From assembly GCF_024198215.1 (NCBI RefSeq), contig NZ_JAKCFA010000005.1, forward strand, positions 62,001 through 126,000: DNA of 64,000 nucleotides, given 5' to 3'. Positions within the stretch are counted from its first letter, which is position 1. Every line of letters begins with the position of its first letter. The position numbers were made by a program, and so were the translations under genes. Below the pieces are notes generated by a model. That model saw only the letters and a list, made by a program, of their open reading frames with translations, ran no database searches and was not told the origin of the DNA. Shown here piece by piece: positions 51,485 to 59,481 of this stretch. The stretch is from Myxococcus qinghaiensis. GTDB lineage: Bacteria > Myxococcota > Myxococcia > Myxococcales > Myxococcaceae.

Positions 51485-51868
51485 ATGCAGAGGTGGCTCG
51501 GGCTGTCGGTGGTGGTGGTGGGCCTCTCGGTGACCACGGGGTGCTCCACGCCCTCCGAGGAGTCCCAGGAGCGGCTCGCGGTGTTGGAGGCGGAGGCCGA
51601 GCAGCTGGACGCGGTGCTGGACGACGTCGAGGAGCGGCTCCTCGGCAACCAGGCCATGCTCCAGACGTGGCAGGAGATGGGGCGTCGTCACCAGGAGGTG
51701 ACGCAGCTGCATTGTCAGACGGCGGAACCGCACATGCTGGCGCGCATGAAGCACTACGAGAAGATGGAGGAGCGGGTGAACCAGATGCGGCGCCGCAGCA
51801 GCGTGGCCGCGGTGGACCCGGTGCTCACCTCCGGCAAGTCGCCCAAGCACAAGCAGGGCGCGAACTGA
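51485..51868 (+). CDS. Small coiled-coil lipoprotein
   Basis: 127 residues from the ATG at 51485 (a start 15 codons earlier is possible). Lipobox VTTGC at 15-19. The mature part is a helical, heptad-like stretch (ERLAVLEAEAEQLDAVLDDV, ALQTWQEM-like, RMKHYEKMEERVNQMRRRSS) ending in a short basic tail, resembling Lpp-type or other structural lipoproteins. Function unknown. It is convergent with the LytTR regulator gene, whose stop lies 9 nt away. Confidence 0.72.
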   Translation: MQRWLGLSVVVVGLSVTTGCSTPSEESQERLAVLEAEAEQLDAVLDDVEERLLGNQAMLQTWQEMGRRHQEVTQLHCQTAEPHMLARMKHYEKMEERVNQMRRRSSVAAVDPVLTSGKSPKHKQGAN

Positions 51869-51876
51869 CGCGAGCC

Positions 51877-52593
51877 TCAGAGGCTCATGCGCTCGCGGAA
51901 GCGCTGGGACTGACGGCGTGACATCTCCACCTCGGTGCCTCCGCGCAGGCGCGCCACCAGCGTGCCTCCGGGGCCGGGCTCCAGGGACTCGACGAAGTCG
52001 AGGTTGATGAGGTGCTGACGGCTGGCGCGGAAGAAGCGCGCCGGGTCCAGCTTCTCTTCCAGGTAGCTCAGCGAGCGCAAGAGCAGCGGCTGATGTCCCT
52101 CCAGGTGCAGCCGGGCGTAGTTGCCCTCGGAGGTGATGAGCGGCACCTGCGCGAGCTGCACCAGCCAGCACCGTTCACCGTCTCGCACGAAGACCCGCTC
52201 CAGGGAGGCGTCCGGAGTGCGTGAAGGCGCGTGCGGTACCTGGGTGCCGCGCTGGCGCACGCGCTCCAGGGCCTCGGCGAGTCGCTCCGCTTCAATGGGC
52301 TTGAGCAGGTAGTCGAGCGCGTTGACGGAGAACGCGCGCACCGCATGGGCGTCATAAGCAGTGGTGAAGATGACGTCCGGAGGCTCGTCGAGTCGGGCCA
52401 GCACGTCGAAGCCCGTGCCACCTGGCATCTGGATGTCGAGCAGGAGCAGGTCCGGCTCCAGGGCCTCTACTTGTCGGCAGGCGTCGTCCACGTGCGTGGC
52501 TTCACCCACCACCCCCACGTCCGGGAAGGCGGCCAGCAGCCGACGCAGCTCGGCGCGGGCCAGTCGTTCGTCGTCGACGATGAGGACTCTCAT
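51877..52593 (-). CDS. LytTR-family response regulator
   Basis: The ATG at 52593 (MRVLIVDDERLAR) gives 238 residues. The receiver domain has the acidic pair Asp7/Asp8, phospho-acceptor Asp53 (LLLLDIQMPGG), Thr (FTTAYD) and Lys (YLLKPIE). Residues about 135-238 are a LytTR DNA-binding domain (LITSEGNYARLHLEGHQPLL, FFRASRQHLINLDFVESLEP, VEMSRRQSQRFRERM). It overlaps the kinase gene by four bases, forming a complete LytS/LytR-like two-component pair. Targets are unknown. Confidence 0.93.
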   Translation of the reverse strand: MRVLIVDDERLARAELRRLLAAFPDVGVVGEATHVDDACRQVEALEPDLLLLDIQMPGGTGFDVLARLDEPPDVIFTTAYDAHAVRAFSVNALDYLLKPIEAERLAEALERVRQRGTQVPHAPSRTPDASLERVFVRDGERCWLVQLAQVPLITSEGNYARLHLEGHQPLLLRSLSYLEEKLDPARFFRASRQHLINLDFVESLEPGPGGTLVARLRGGTEVEMSRRQSQRFRERMSL

Positions 52594-53660
52594 GAGGGCA
52601 AGGGAATCCGGACGCGCGCCGTGGTGAGCGCCGCATGGGTCTGGTCGAGTTGGAGCGAGGCGTGGGCGCCGCACAGCAGGCGCAGTCGCTCGCTCGCGTT
52701 GTGGAGGCCCACGCCGTTGGAGTGGGGCGCGGCGGGAGTGCCGAGCGGCGCGGCGGTGTTGGCGACCTCCAACAGCAGCGCGCCTTCGTGCACGTGGGCG
52801 AGCAGGCTGACCTCGCCGCCTTCGGGAGTCTGGGCGATGCCGTGCTTGATGGCGTTCTCCACCAGCGTCTGGACGAGCATGGCGGGCACGGGGACATCGA
52901 GTGCATCGGGTGCCACGTCCTCGCGCACGCGGAGGCGCTCGTCGAGGCGGATGGCCTCCAGGCTCAGATAGTCACGCACCACCTGGAGCTCCTGGGACAG
53001 GGGCACCGTCTCGGGACCGCGCGCGGCGAGGGCATGGCGCAGCAGGGAGGACAGGCGTGTCACGGCCTGCTGCGCGCGGACAGGGTCCTCGACGATGAGG
53101 GCGCGCACGCTGTTGAGACAGTTGAAGAGGAAGTGGGGCTGGAGCTGGGCCTTGAGGAAGCGCAGCTCCGCGGTCTGGGCCGCGACCTCTTGTTGCCAGC
53201 GCTCGCGCTCCACGGTGCGGGTCCGCTCGACGAAGTGGACGGCGAACCAGGTGAGCAGCCACATCAGCATCACCACGGACCAGAACGAGACGCCGGTGAT
53301 GGCGAAGGCGAAGGAGAAGTCCTCGGGCTTGTAGAGGCGGAGCACGGGGTAGGCCAGGAAGAGGCCCACGGCCTGCTGGAGGGCGCCCAGTCCCACGCTC
53401 GTGAGGAGCACGCGCGGCGCCAGTCGGAGCAGCGGGAGCTGGACCCACGCGCGAAGGTTCAGCGGGGCTCGAGCGAAGTGCGTCAGGACTCCGCCCGAGA
53501 GGCTCATCGCGACAATCCACAGCGAGCGGCGGCCCAATTGCTCGGCGCCTTGTGAAAGGGCGACCACGGTGAGGAGGGTCAGCAGGATGTTCACGAGGCC
53601 GTAGAGGCCCCATCCGCCCACCTGGCAGGCCACGTACACCTTGGCGCGTCGGGATGACAT
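52590..53660 (-). CDS. LytS-type (His_kinase/YehU family) membrane histidine kinase
   Basis: 356 residues. Four membrane helices (about 10-150), then a His_kinase domain with the distinctive LQPHFLFNCLNSVRAL (His176) and a HATPase_c domain with LVQTLVENAIKHGIA and a glycine-containing VGLHNASERLRLLCG. This family phosphorylates LytTR regulators, here encoded by the overlapping downstream gene. The membrane sensor lacks a 5TM LytS domain, so the signal is unknown. Confidence 0.92.
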   Translation of the reverse strand: MSSRRAKVYVACQVGGWGLYGLVNILLTLLTVVALSQGAEQLGRRSLWIVAMSLSGGVLTHFARAPLNLRAWVQLPLLRLAPRVLLTSVGLGALQQAVGLFLAYPVLRLYKPEDFSFAFAITGVSFWSVVMLMWLLTWFAVHFVERTRTVERERWQQEVAAQTAELRFLKAQLQPHFLFNCLNSVRALIVEDPVRAQQAVTRLSSLLRHALAARGPETVPLSQELQVVRDYLSLEAIRLDERLRVREDVAPDALDVPVPAMLVQTLVENAIKHGIAQTPEGGEVSLLAHVHEGALLLEVANTAAPLGTPAAPHSNGVGLHNASERLRLLCGAHASLQLDQTHAALTTARVRIPLPS

Positions 53661-53699
53661 GCGTGTTCCTGCCTTCGTGAGGGCCTGACTTCACCACGC

Positions 53700-54620
53700 T
53701 CAGCGCTGGGACTCCACGCTCGCCGAGGCAGCGGTGGTCTTCAGGAAGGACTCCAGCGTGGCGAGGAAGCCCTGGGGGTCGTCCCACATGATGAAGTGCC
53801 GGGCCGTGTCGTGCATGGAGAGACGCACGGAGGGGAGGTTCTGGTACTGGCCGCGATAGTTGGCCTCCACGGCCTCGCGAGGGACACGTCCCTGGAGGGC
53901 AATCCAAGAGCCGAGTACTTGAGTGGGAGCGGTGATGCGAGACAGCTCCGGGCGCAGGTCGGTGATGCTCATCTCGTACACCGCCTGCGTCACCGTCTCC
54001 GGGTCCGAGTCGGCGCCCCAGCGTGCGGCGACCTCGCGGCGTGCTTCATCGGAGATATAGATTTGGAGCACCTGGCGCGAGGAGGCGTTGCGCTGCTCCA
54101 CGGTCTGCATGCGGGCCTGGGTGCGGTACTGGTCGGCGAACGGCTTCGAGCTCTCGGCGGTGGCGCCCGGATACAGCAATGCGGGCAGGAAGGGCACGCT
54201 GTCCACGATGAAGACGCCGCCCACCAGGTCCGGTGCATCGGAGGCGAGGCCGAGCGCCAGCACACCGCCCAGGCTGTGTCCGACGACGATGGGCTTCTTC
54301 AGTCCCTGCGAGCGGATGTACTCGGCGAGTGCGCGACGCATGGTGGGCATGAAGGGCGCGGGGACCGAGGGCTGGCCCGCGAAGCCCGCGAGGGTGAAGA
54401 CGTGGCAGTCGTACTGACTCTGGAGCTTGGCGACAGTTTCGTCCCAGACCTCGCCTGACGACGCGAGACCGGGGATGAACAACACGGGCTGGCCCTTGCC
54501 GGAGCGCTTCACCGCGAAGGGCGCGGTGGGGGCGGCGGCATTGCTGGCGCTGGAGGTGGTGGCGCAACCGAAGAGCAGGGGCACGGCGACGAACGCCGCC
54601 AGGAGCAGGGCACGAGACAT
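53700..54620 (-). CDS. Alpha/beta-hydrolase lipoprotein
   Basis: The ATG at 54620 follows GAGGTCC and starts a lipoprotein signal (VAVPLLFGC); 306 residues. The alpha/beta-hydrolase core shows the oxyanion-hole motif FIPGLASSG, the nucleophile elbow VGHSLGG with Ser116, and the histidine region MHDTARHFIMWDDPQGF near the C-terminus. Substrate unknown: lipase, esterase or similar. It is exported and anchored, unlike most members of this superfamily. Monocistronic. Confidence 0.87.
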   Translation of the reverse strand: MSRALLLAAFVAVPLLFGCATTSSASNAAAPTAPFAVKRSGKGQPVLFIPGLASSGEVWDETVAKLQSQYDCHVFTLAGFAGQPSVPAPFMPTMRRALAEYIRSQGLKKPIVVGHSLGGVLALGLASDAPDLVGGVFIVDSVPFLPALLYPGATAESSKPFADQYRTQARMQTVEQRNASSRQVLQIYISDEARREVAARWGADSDPETVTQAVYEMSITDLRPELSRITAPTQVLGSWIALQGRVPREAVEANYRGQYQNLPSVRLSMHDTARHFIMWDDPQGFLATLESFLKTTAASASVESQR

Positions 54621-54815
54621 GAAGGACCTCGACGATAAGGACACTGCCAGGAGGGCGGCGTCCGACGAGGAGGAAGGTACGTGTCGCGCGGCTGGGGGCC
54701 CTGGATACTCCATGAGCGGTTCGGGAGCGGGATGAGTGGCGGAGAGGCTGGGCGACTGGCGTGAGCGCGGGCAGGTCGTGCAGGCTCGTCGGCGTGGGCT
54801 GGGAAAGGAGCCGTC

Positions 54816-55154
54816 GTGTCGCCGCCATCCTTCGAGCAGGCTCATGTCGCTGAAGCGTCGACGGGAGAGGCGCCCGCCACGCCCTCGTTCGCGGAGTACC
54901 TGGCGCGCAGGTTGATGGTCGACAAGGGCTTCGAGCCCGGAACGCATCCCGAGGCAGTGGAGTTGGTCGACGCAGCGGACGCGGTGCTCACGTACTCAGA
55001 TGGATACTCGTGCGTCATCATGTGCATCGTGGACCGGGAGCGTGAGCACGCGACGCCTCCAGGGACGCGATGGGCGGGCGCGGTGTCCGTGGTGGCGCTG
55101 GGGGCGGTGGGCGTGAGCGTCTTCTTCGCAGTGGGCTTTCGCGAGGGCTGGTGA
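54816..55154 (+). CDS. Small protein with C-terminal membrane helix
   Basis: A GTG at 54816 is preceded by AAAGGAG at good spacing; 112 residues. An N-terminal soluble region of about 85 residues (FAEYLARRLMVDKGFEPGTH, ELVDAADAVLTYSDGYSCVI) ends in a single hydrophobic helix (AGAVSVVALGAVGVSVFFAV). No signal peptide. Family unknown; the layout suggests a cytoplasmic domain tethered to the inner membrane. It starts 195 bp from the divergent hydrolase gene. Confidence 0.6.
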   Translation: MSPPSFEQAHVAEASTGEAPATPSFAEYLARRLMVDKGFEPGTHPEAVELVDAADAVLTYSDGYSCVIMCIVDREREHATPPGTRWAGAVSVVALGAVGVSVFFAVGFREGW

Positions 55155-55175
55155 GCCGGCCGGACAGGCTCGGAG

Positions 55176-55619
55176 TCAGGACCGTGCGCTCAGCTCCTGT
55201 CGAATCTCCATCAGGATGCGGCCCAGCATGTTCTTGCCGCTGCCGTCTCCACCGTCGCCCCAGTAGTCATCCTGGTCGGTGTGCTCGACGAGCTTCGCGT
55301 CGCCGGTCTCCAGCAGGAGTCGGGCGAGGTCCTCGTGTTGGGTGAACTTGGCGCGCACGGCCTCGCGCATGACGGAGACCTTGATGGACTCCCAGTCCCG
55401 CCGGAGCTTGCGTTTGCGGTCCCTGCCCAGACGGGCCGCGAGCATCGGAGTGCGAGCCTGTCGGACGGCCTCTTCGTCCGTGGGGTCCTCGAACTTCCGG
55501 GCCTGGAAGTAGTGCTCGCTCGTAGGCCACGTCTTGCCGCCCAGTTTGATGAGGTAGGGCGCGAAGTTGGAGCACCAGCCGTATTCGTCGGTGACGCTGT
55601 AGAAGTGGATGACCTTCAT
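55176..55619 (-). CDS. NADAR (YbiA-like) domain protein
   Basis: The ATG at 55619 (MKVIHFYSVTDEYGWCSNFA) gives 147 residues. The motifs SNFAPYLIKLGG, WPTSEHYFQARKF and YWGDGGDGSGKNMLG match NADAR/YbiA, whose plant and bacterial members are N-glycosidases acting on riboflavin intermediates; other NADAR proteins remove ADP-ribose from guanine bases in DNA. Without flanking riboflavin or toxin genes, which of these applies is open. Cytoplasmic, monocistronic. Confidence 0.88.
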   Translation of the reverse strand: MKVIHFYSVTDEYGWCSNFAPYLIKLGGKTWPTSEHYFQARKFEDPTDEEAVRQARTPMLAARLGRDRKRKLRRDWESIKVSVMREAVRAKFTQHEDLARLLLETGDAKLVEHTDQDDYWGDGGDGSGKNMLGRILMEIRQELSARS

Positions 55620-55820
55620 CGGGCCCGGAACACTGAAGGAGCTCGCTGCACCACGCCAGACCCGCGCCAACTCCTACCACGTGGGCGCCGGGTAGTTCAT
55701 GACACGCTTGTTTTTCAGACTTCACCCTCTGTGGACCCAGGTCGCAAGGGTTTCCGCTGGGCAGGCGAGCAGGCGCACCGTTCCGTGACGGCGTGGGCGA
55801 ATCCAGGTAGAACCGCCGCC

Positions 55821-56072
55821 GTGAGACGCACCGCGCGCGCAGTCCTCGCCGCCATCGGGGCGGGGTTGCTGGGATGCAACGACCTGGAAGTCTGCGGCTC
55901 CACGGCCCAGGACATCACCCGTGAAGACGGGAGCGTCTACCGTTGCGTCACGTCGGAGGATTGCCCCCGCACCTCCCGCGTCGACGTGTGCACCACCGAC
56001 GTGTCGCCCATCGCCGAGTGCGTGAGCTGCGAGGATTCGCGCTGCGTCACCGTCACCCCGGAGAAGTGCTAG
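55821..56072 (+). CDS. Small Cys-rich lipoprotein
   Basis: 83 residues from a GTG at 55821. A lipoprotein signal (LAAIGAGLLGC) is followed by about 65 residues with eight or nine further Cys (EVCGS, YRCVTSEDCP, VCTTD, ECVSCEDSRC, EKC), a pattern like disulfide-rich surface domains. The TAG stop shares a base with the GTG of the TPR lipoprotein gene that follows, so translation is coupled. Function unknown. Confidence 0.65.
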   Translation: MRRTARAVLAAIGAGLLGCNDLEVCGSTAQDITREDGSVYRCVTSEDCPRTSRVDVCTTDVSPIAECVSCEDSRCVTVTPEKC

Positions 56073-56980
56073 TGCGGGCGCTCCGGTTCGCGCTCCTGGC
56101 CCTGGCCCTGGCCAGCGCCGGGTGTCGTCGCGACAAGCCCGTGGACCACCTCCAGCGAGCCCGCGACGCCATCTACGAGAAGCGTCCCGACGAGGCCCTC
56201 GTCGAATACCGCAAGGCGTTCGACATGCTGCGGCACGACAGCACGCCGGAGGCGCTCGTCCTGCGCGCCCGCTCGCTGAAGGGCGCCGCGGACGTCTACT
56301 GGCTGGAGCAGCGCAAGGTGAAGGAGGCCGTGGGCGTCTACCGCGAGCTCATCCAGCAGTGCCCGGAGTCACCCGAGGCGCTCGATGCGCGCATCATCCT
56401 CGCGGAGCTGCTGCGCGTGCACTACCGCGACCTGCGCGGCGCCATCGACCAGCTCACCGCCGCGCTCCAGCGCAATCCGCCCCAGGGCGCGGAGCTGCAC
56501 TACCAGGTGGCCAAGCTCTACTTCGAGCTGGGCGACTATCAGCAGTGCGAGCTGGAGACGCGTCGCCTCGTCGAGCGCTTCGCCACCAGCGTCTTCGTGG
56601 ACGACACCCTGTTCCTCCAGGCTCAGGCCATCGCGATGATGGAGGGCCGTCGCCAGGAGGCCTCGCGCGCCTTCGCGGACCTGCGCACCCGCTTCCCGGA
56701 CTCGGAGCTGTCGCCGCACGCCCTCTTCGAGATGGGCAAGCTGCGCTCGGATGCGGGTGAGCACGAGAAGGCCATCGAGACCTGGGTGGAGACGCTGAAG
56801 ACGCACCCGGACCCGTCGCTCGTGCAGGACTACATCGCCCGGGCGCGCAAGCGCATCGCCAACACCACGGCGGAAGGCGTGGGCGAGCGAGAGGTGGCCT
56901 TCGACCGGGCCCGTCCCGCGCGCTCCTCGCTCGAGGCCGTGGGCGGCAGGCCCGAGGAAGCCGCGCACGAGCACGACTGA
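56072..56980 (+). CDS. Tetratricopeptide-repeat lipoprotein
   Basis: 302 residues from a GTG at 56072. Lipobox ALASAGC, then several TPR-like helical hairpins (AIYEKRPDEALVEYRKAFDM, QLTAALQRNPPQGAELHYQV, ALFEMGKLRSDAGEHEKAIE), similar in size and layout to YbgF/BamD-type periplasmic TPR proteins. It likely scaffolds an envelope complex. It forms a two-gene operon with the small Cys-rich lipoprotein. Confidence 0.82.
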   Translation: MRALRFALLALALASAGCRRDKPVDHLQRARDAIYEKRPDEALVEYRKAFDMLRHDSTPEALVLRARSLKGAADVYWLEQRKVKEAVGVYRELIQQCPESPEALDARIILAELLRVHYRDLRGAIDQLTAALQRNPPQGAELHYQVAKLYFELGDYQQCELETRRLVERFATSVFVDDTLFLQAQAIAMMEGRRQEASRAFADLRTRFPDSELSPHALFEMGKLRSDAGEHEKAIETWVETLKTHPDPSLVQDYIARARKRIANTTAEGVGEREVAFDRARPARSSLEAVGGRPEEAAHEHD

Positions 56981-57002
56981 CGAAGGGGCCCGTCCAGGGC
57001 GC

Positions 57003-57926
57003 CTACGCCGGTACGTCCAGCACCGCTTCCAGCAAGGGCGCCGCCACCGCGGGGTCATCCGCGTCCGCCACCAGCAGCAGGTGCACGCGCCCACCCTCGA
57101 CCCGCGCGTCCACGCCCTCCAGCTTCACCTTCGCGTCCACCGAGTCCAGGAACAGCGGCGTCCCATCCGGTGCCAGCAGCCCCACCGCGGAGCCCGCCAC
57201 CGGACCATCCGCGTAGGCATTTCGAGTGTCCTCGGCCGTCGCGGTGAACACGAGCCGCCCGTCCGGCAGCGGTGACGCATCCGTGAAGGACAGCCGCACT
57301 CCGCCCGAGCGCCCCAGCTCCCAGCGAGCAATCGTGCGCAGCACCTCCGGACCCAGCGCGCCCACTTCGATTCCCCGCAGCGCGCGCTCGCGGTCCAGGT
57401 CCACCAGCGCGTCCACGCCCGCGTCGCCATTGCCTCGCTGCAACAGCCGCAGCCGTCCGCCCACCACCGCCGCGCCCTCGATGTTGAGCGAGCCCAGCTC
57501 CCGGCCAATCTGCTGATACAGCGCCGAGCAGTCCACCGTGCGCGGCTCACCCGCGAGCGCGCCCTCCGCGTTCAGGGGCAGCACCGCGCCAATCATTCGA
57601 ACCGGCGAGGACCCCGACGGCAGCGCCAGCAAGGCCCCATGAGGCGCGCCCGCGAGCGGACCCAGCACACAGAGCACCTCCAGGTCCGGCTTGGCCGCCT
57701 TGCGAGCCTGAAGCTCCTCTGGCAGCTCACCGGGGAAGAGTCGCGACAGGCGCCCCGGTGCGTCGCCGCGCACGGAGAACGTCGCCAGGTGCAGCGAGTC
57801 ATCCGCGACGACGTGCAGCCACTCGCCCACGCGCACCAGTCCACTGGCGGCGGAGACGTGCGCGGCGCGGCCCGGTGACTCCGGGGCCTCCAGGGTGAGG
57901 GTGCGCCGAAGGGTGGTGCGAATCAT
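57003..57926 (-). CDS. Beta-rich protein of unknown function
   Basis: 307 residues, no signal peptide. Repeated short strands (RVGEWLHVVADDSLHLATFS, VGGRLRLLQRGNGDAGVDAL, DGRLVFTATAEDTRNAYADG) indicate a beta-propeller-like fold of about five or six blades, cytoplasmic. No catalytic motif. I do not recognise a named family with confidence. It follows mgtE (39 bp gap) in the same orientation and could share its transcript. Confidence 0.65.
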   Translation of the reverse strand: MIRTTLRRTLTLEAPESPGRAAHVSAASGLVRVGEWLHVVADDSLHLATFSVRGDAPGRLSRLFPGELPEELQARKAAKPDLEVLCVLGPLAGAPHGALLALPSGSSPVRMIGAVLPLNAEGALAGEPRTVDCSALYQQIGRELGSLNIEGAAVVGGRLRLLQRGNGDAGVDALVDLDRERALRGIEVGALGPEVLRTIARWELGRSGGVRLSFTDASPLPDGRLVFTATAEDTRNAYADGPVAGSAVGLLAPDGTPLFLDSVDAKVKLEGVDARVEGGRVHLLLVADADDPAVAAPLLEAVLDVPA

Positions 57927-57965
57927 GACCGGGCCTCCCGCGCGGGCTGGGGCTCGCGCCTCTCT

Positions 57966-59291
57966 CTAGAGCAGCGTGCCGCGCAGCAGGAGGCTGGCGA
58001 CGGTGAAGTAGATGACCACGCCGCTGACGTCCACCAGCGTGGCCACGAAGGGCGCGGAGGCGCTCGCGGGGTCGAACCCGAAGCGGCGCAGCACCAGGGG
58101 CAGCATGGAGCCCGCGAGCGTGCCGAACGTCACCACGCCCAGCACGGAGAGCGCCACCGCGCAGCCCAGCAGGAAGGCGTGCTCGCCATAGGCGCCGGAC
58201 ACCTCCTGCCACACCACGATGCGACCCAGGCCCACCGCGCCCAGCACGAAGCCCAGCACCAGGCCGGAGAGGACCTCGCGCCGCGCCACGCGCCACCAGT
58301 CCTTCAGCCGCATCTCACCCAGCGCCAGCGCGCGGATGATGAGCGTGGAGGCCTGGCTGCCGGAGTTGCCGCCGGAGGAGATGATGAGCGGCACGAAGAG
58401 GCTGAGCACCACGGCGCGCTGAATCGCGCCCTCGAAGCTGCTCATGGCCGTGGCGGTGAGCATCTGTCCGAGGAAGAGGACGAGCAGCCAGCCGATGCGC
58501 TTCTTCAACATTCCGAAGAAGCCGACGTCGAAGTAGGGGGCCTCCAGGGCCTCCATGCCGCCGACCTTCTGGATGTCCTCGGTGGCCTCTTCCTGGACGA
58601 CGTCGACGATGTCGTCCACCGTGACGATGCCCTTCATCCGGTTCTGCTCGTCGAGCACGGGCAGGGCCATGAAGCCGTGCTCGGTGAAGAGCTGGCTCAC
58701 CACTTCCTGGTCCGTGTTCTCCGACACGGTGATGACGTCATGGTGCATGACGTCCGCGACCTTCTTGTCGCTGGCGGCCTGGAAGAGCTGGCGCAGCGAG
58801 AGCACGCCCTGCAGGCGCTGCTCCGTGTCCAGCGCGTAGGCGTAGTAGACGGTCTCCACCTTCTCCCGCGCTTGCTTGCGCAGGTAGCCGATGGCCTCGT
58901 CGATGGTCATGTCCGGCCGCACGCGCGCGAAGCGCGGGTTCATCAGACCGCCGGCGTCGTCCTCCGCGTAGGCCAGCAGCACGTTGACCTCGCGCCGGCT
59001 GGCGTCGTCGAGCTGCGCGAGGATGGCGTCGGCGGCTTCCGGCTCCACCGCCTGCACCAGGTCCGCCAGGTCGTCGGGGGGCAGCAGCCGCACCCACGTG
59101 CGCCGCTCCGATGTCGGGAGGTGGAGGATGAGTTCCGCCTGCTCGCGTGCGGACAGGCCGAGGAAGAAGTCGTCTGCCACAGCGGACGGCAAGAGGCGGA
59201 AGCCCTCCAAGCGCTCGTCGATGGAGAGCACCGGCCACGCTTCATGGAGCTCCTCCATGGAGAGCGAGGCGCTGAGAGGGCTGTCCATCAT
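57966..59291 (-). CDS. mgtE: MgtE-family magnesium transporter
   Basis: The ATG at 59291 follows GGAGG; 441 residues. An N-terminal superhelical domain (about 15-125), a pair of CBS domains (about 130-255; ADVMHHDVITVSENTDQEVV), a connecting helix and five membrane helices with the pore signature SGGNSGSQASTLIIRAL and the late ATLVDVSGVVIYF carrying the conserved Asp. The CBS domains sense cytoplasmic Mg and close the channel. Mg uptake is the primary role; no M-box or other riboswitch is evident upstream. Confidence 0.93.
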   Translation of the reverse strand: MMDSPLSASLSMEELHEAWPVLSIDERLEGFRLLPSAVADDFFLGLSAREQAELILHLPTSERRTWVRLLPPDDLADLVQAVEPEAADAILAQLDDASRREVNVLLAYAEDDAGGLMNPRFARVRPDMTIDEAIGYLRKQAREKVETVYYAYALDTEQRLQGVLSLRQLFQAASDKKVADVMHHDVITVSENTDQEVVSQLFTEHGFMALPVLDEQNRMKGIVTVDDIVDVVQEEATEDIQKVGGMEALEAPYFDVGFFGMLKKRIGWLLVLFLGQMLTATAMSSFEGAIQRAVVLSLFVPLIISSGGNSGSQASTLIIRALALGEMRLKDWWRVARREVLSGLVLGFVLGAVGLGRIVVWQEVSGAYGEHAFLLGCAVALSVLGVVTFGTLAGSMLPLVLRRFGFDPASASAPFVATLVDVSGVVIYFTVASLLLRGTLL

Positions 59292-59402
59292 GGGGGCTCG
59301 CCTCCGACGGTGGGAGCGCGCGGCCAGTCGCGACGCGCCGGCCTCTCTACACCCGCACGGAGGGCACTGCGAGAGGCAGGCAACCATCTCCTCGCGCTTT
59401 TT

Positions 59403-59470
59403 CCGAACCTGTCACCGGTTCGGGGCCAAGGACAGTTCGTGGGAGCCCCGGGGAGTCACTTTCGGGGCTC
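59403..59470. repeat. Two adjacent hairpins between mgtE and the lipoprotein gene
   Basis: CCGAACC (59403-59409) and GGTTCGG (59417-59423) form one perfect inverted repeat with a 7-nt loop; GAGCCCCG (59443-59450) and CGGGGCTC (59463-59470) form a second with a 12-nt loop. The second lies 12 nt after the stop of the minus-strand lipoprotein gene and may terminate it; the first lies upstream of mgtE. No T-tract in the useful direction. Confidence 0.4.
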
Positions 59471-59481
59471 GGCCAGGCAGT

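Noticed and set aside
59292-59481. Magnesium riboswitch upstream of mgtE
   Set aside because: Only simple hairpins are visible and neither resembles an M-box; the leader to the start codon is short.
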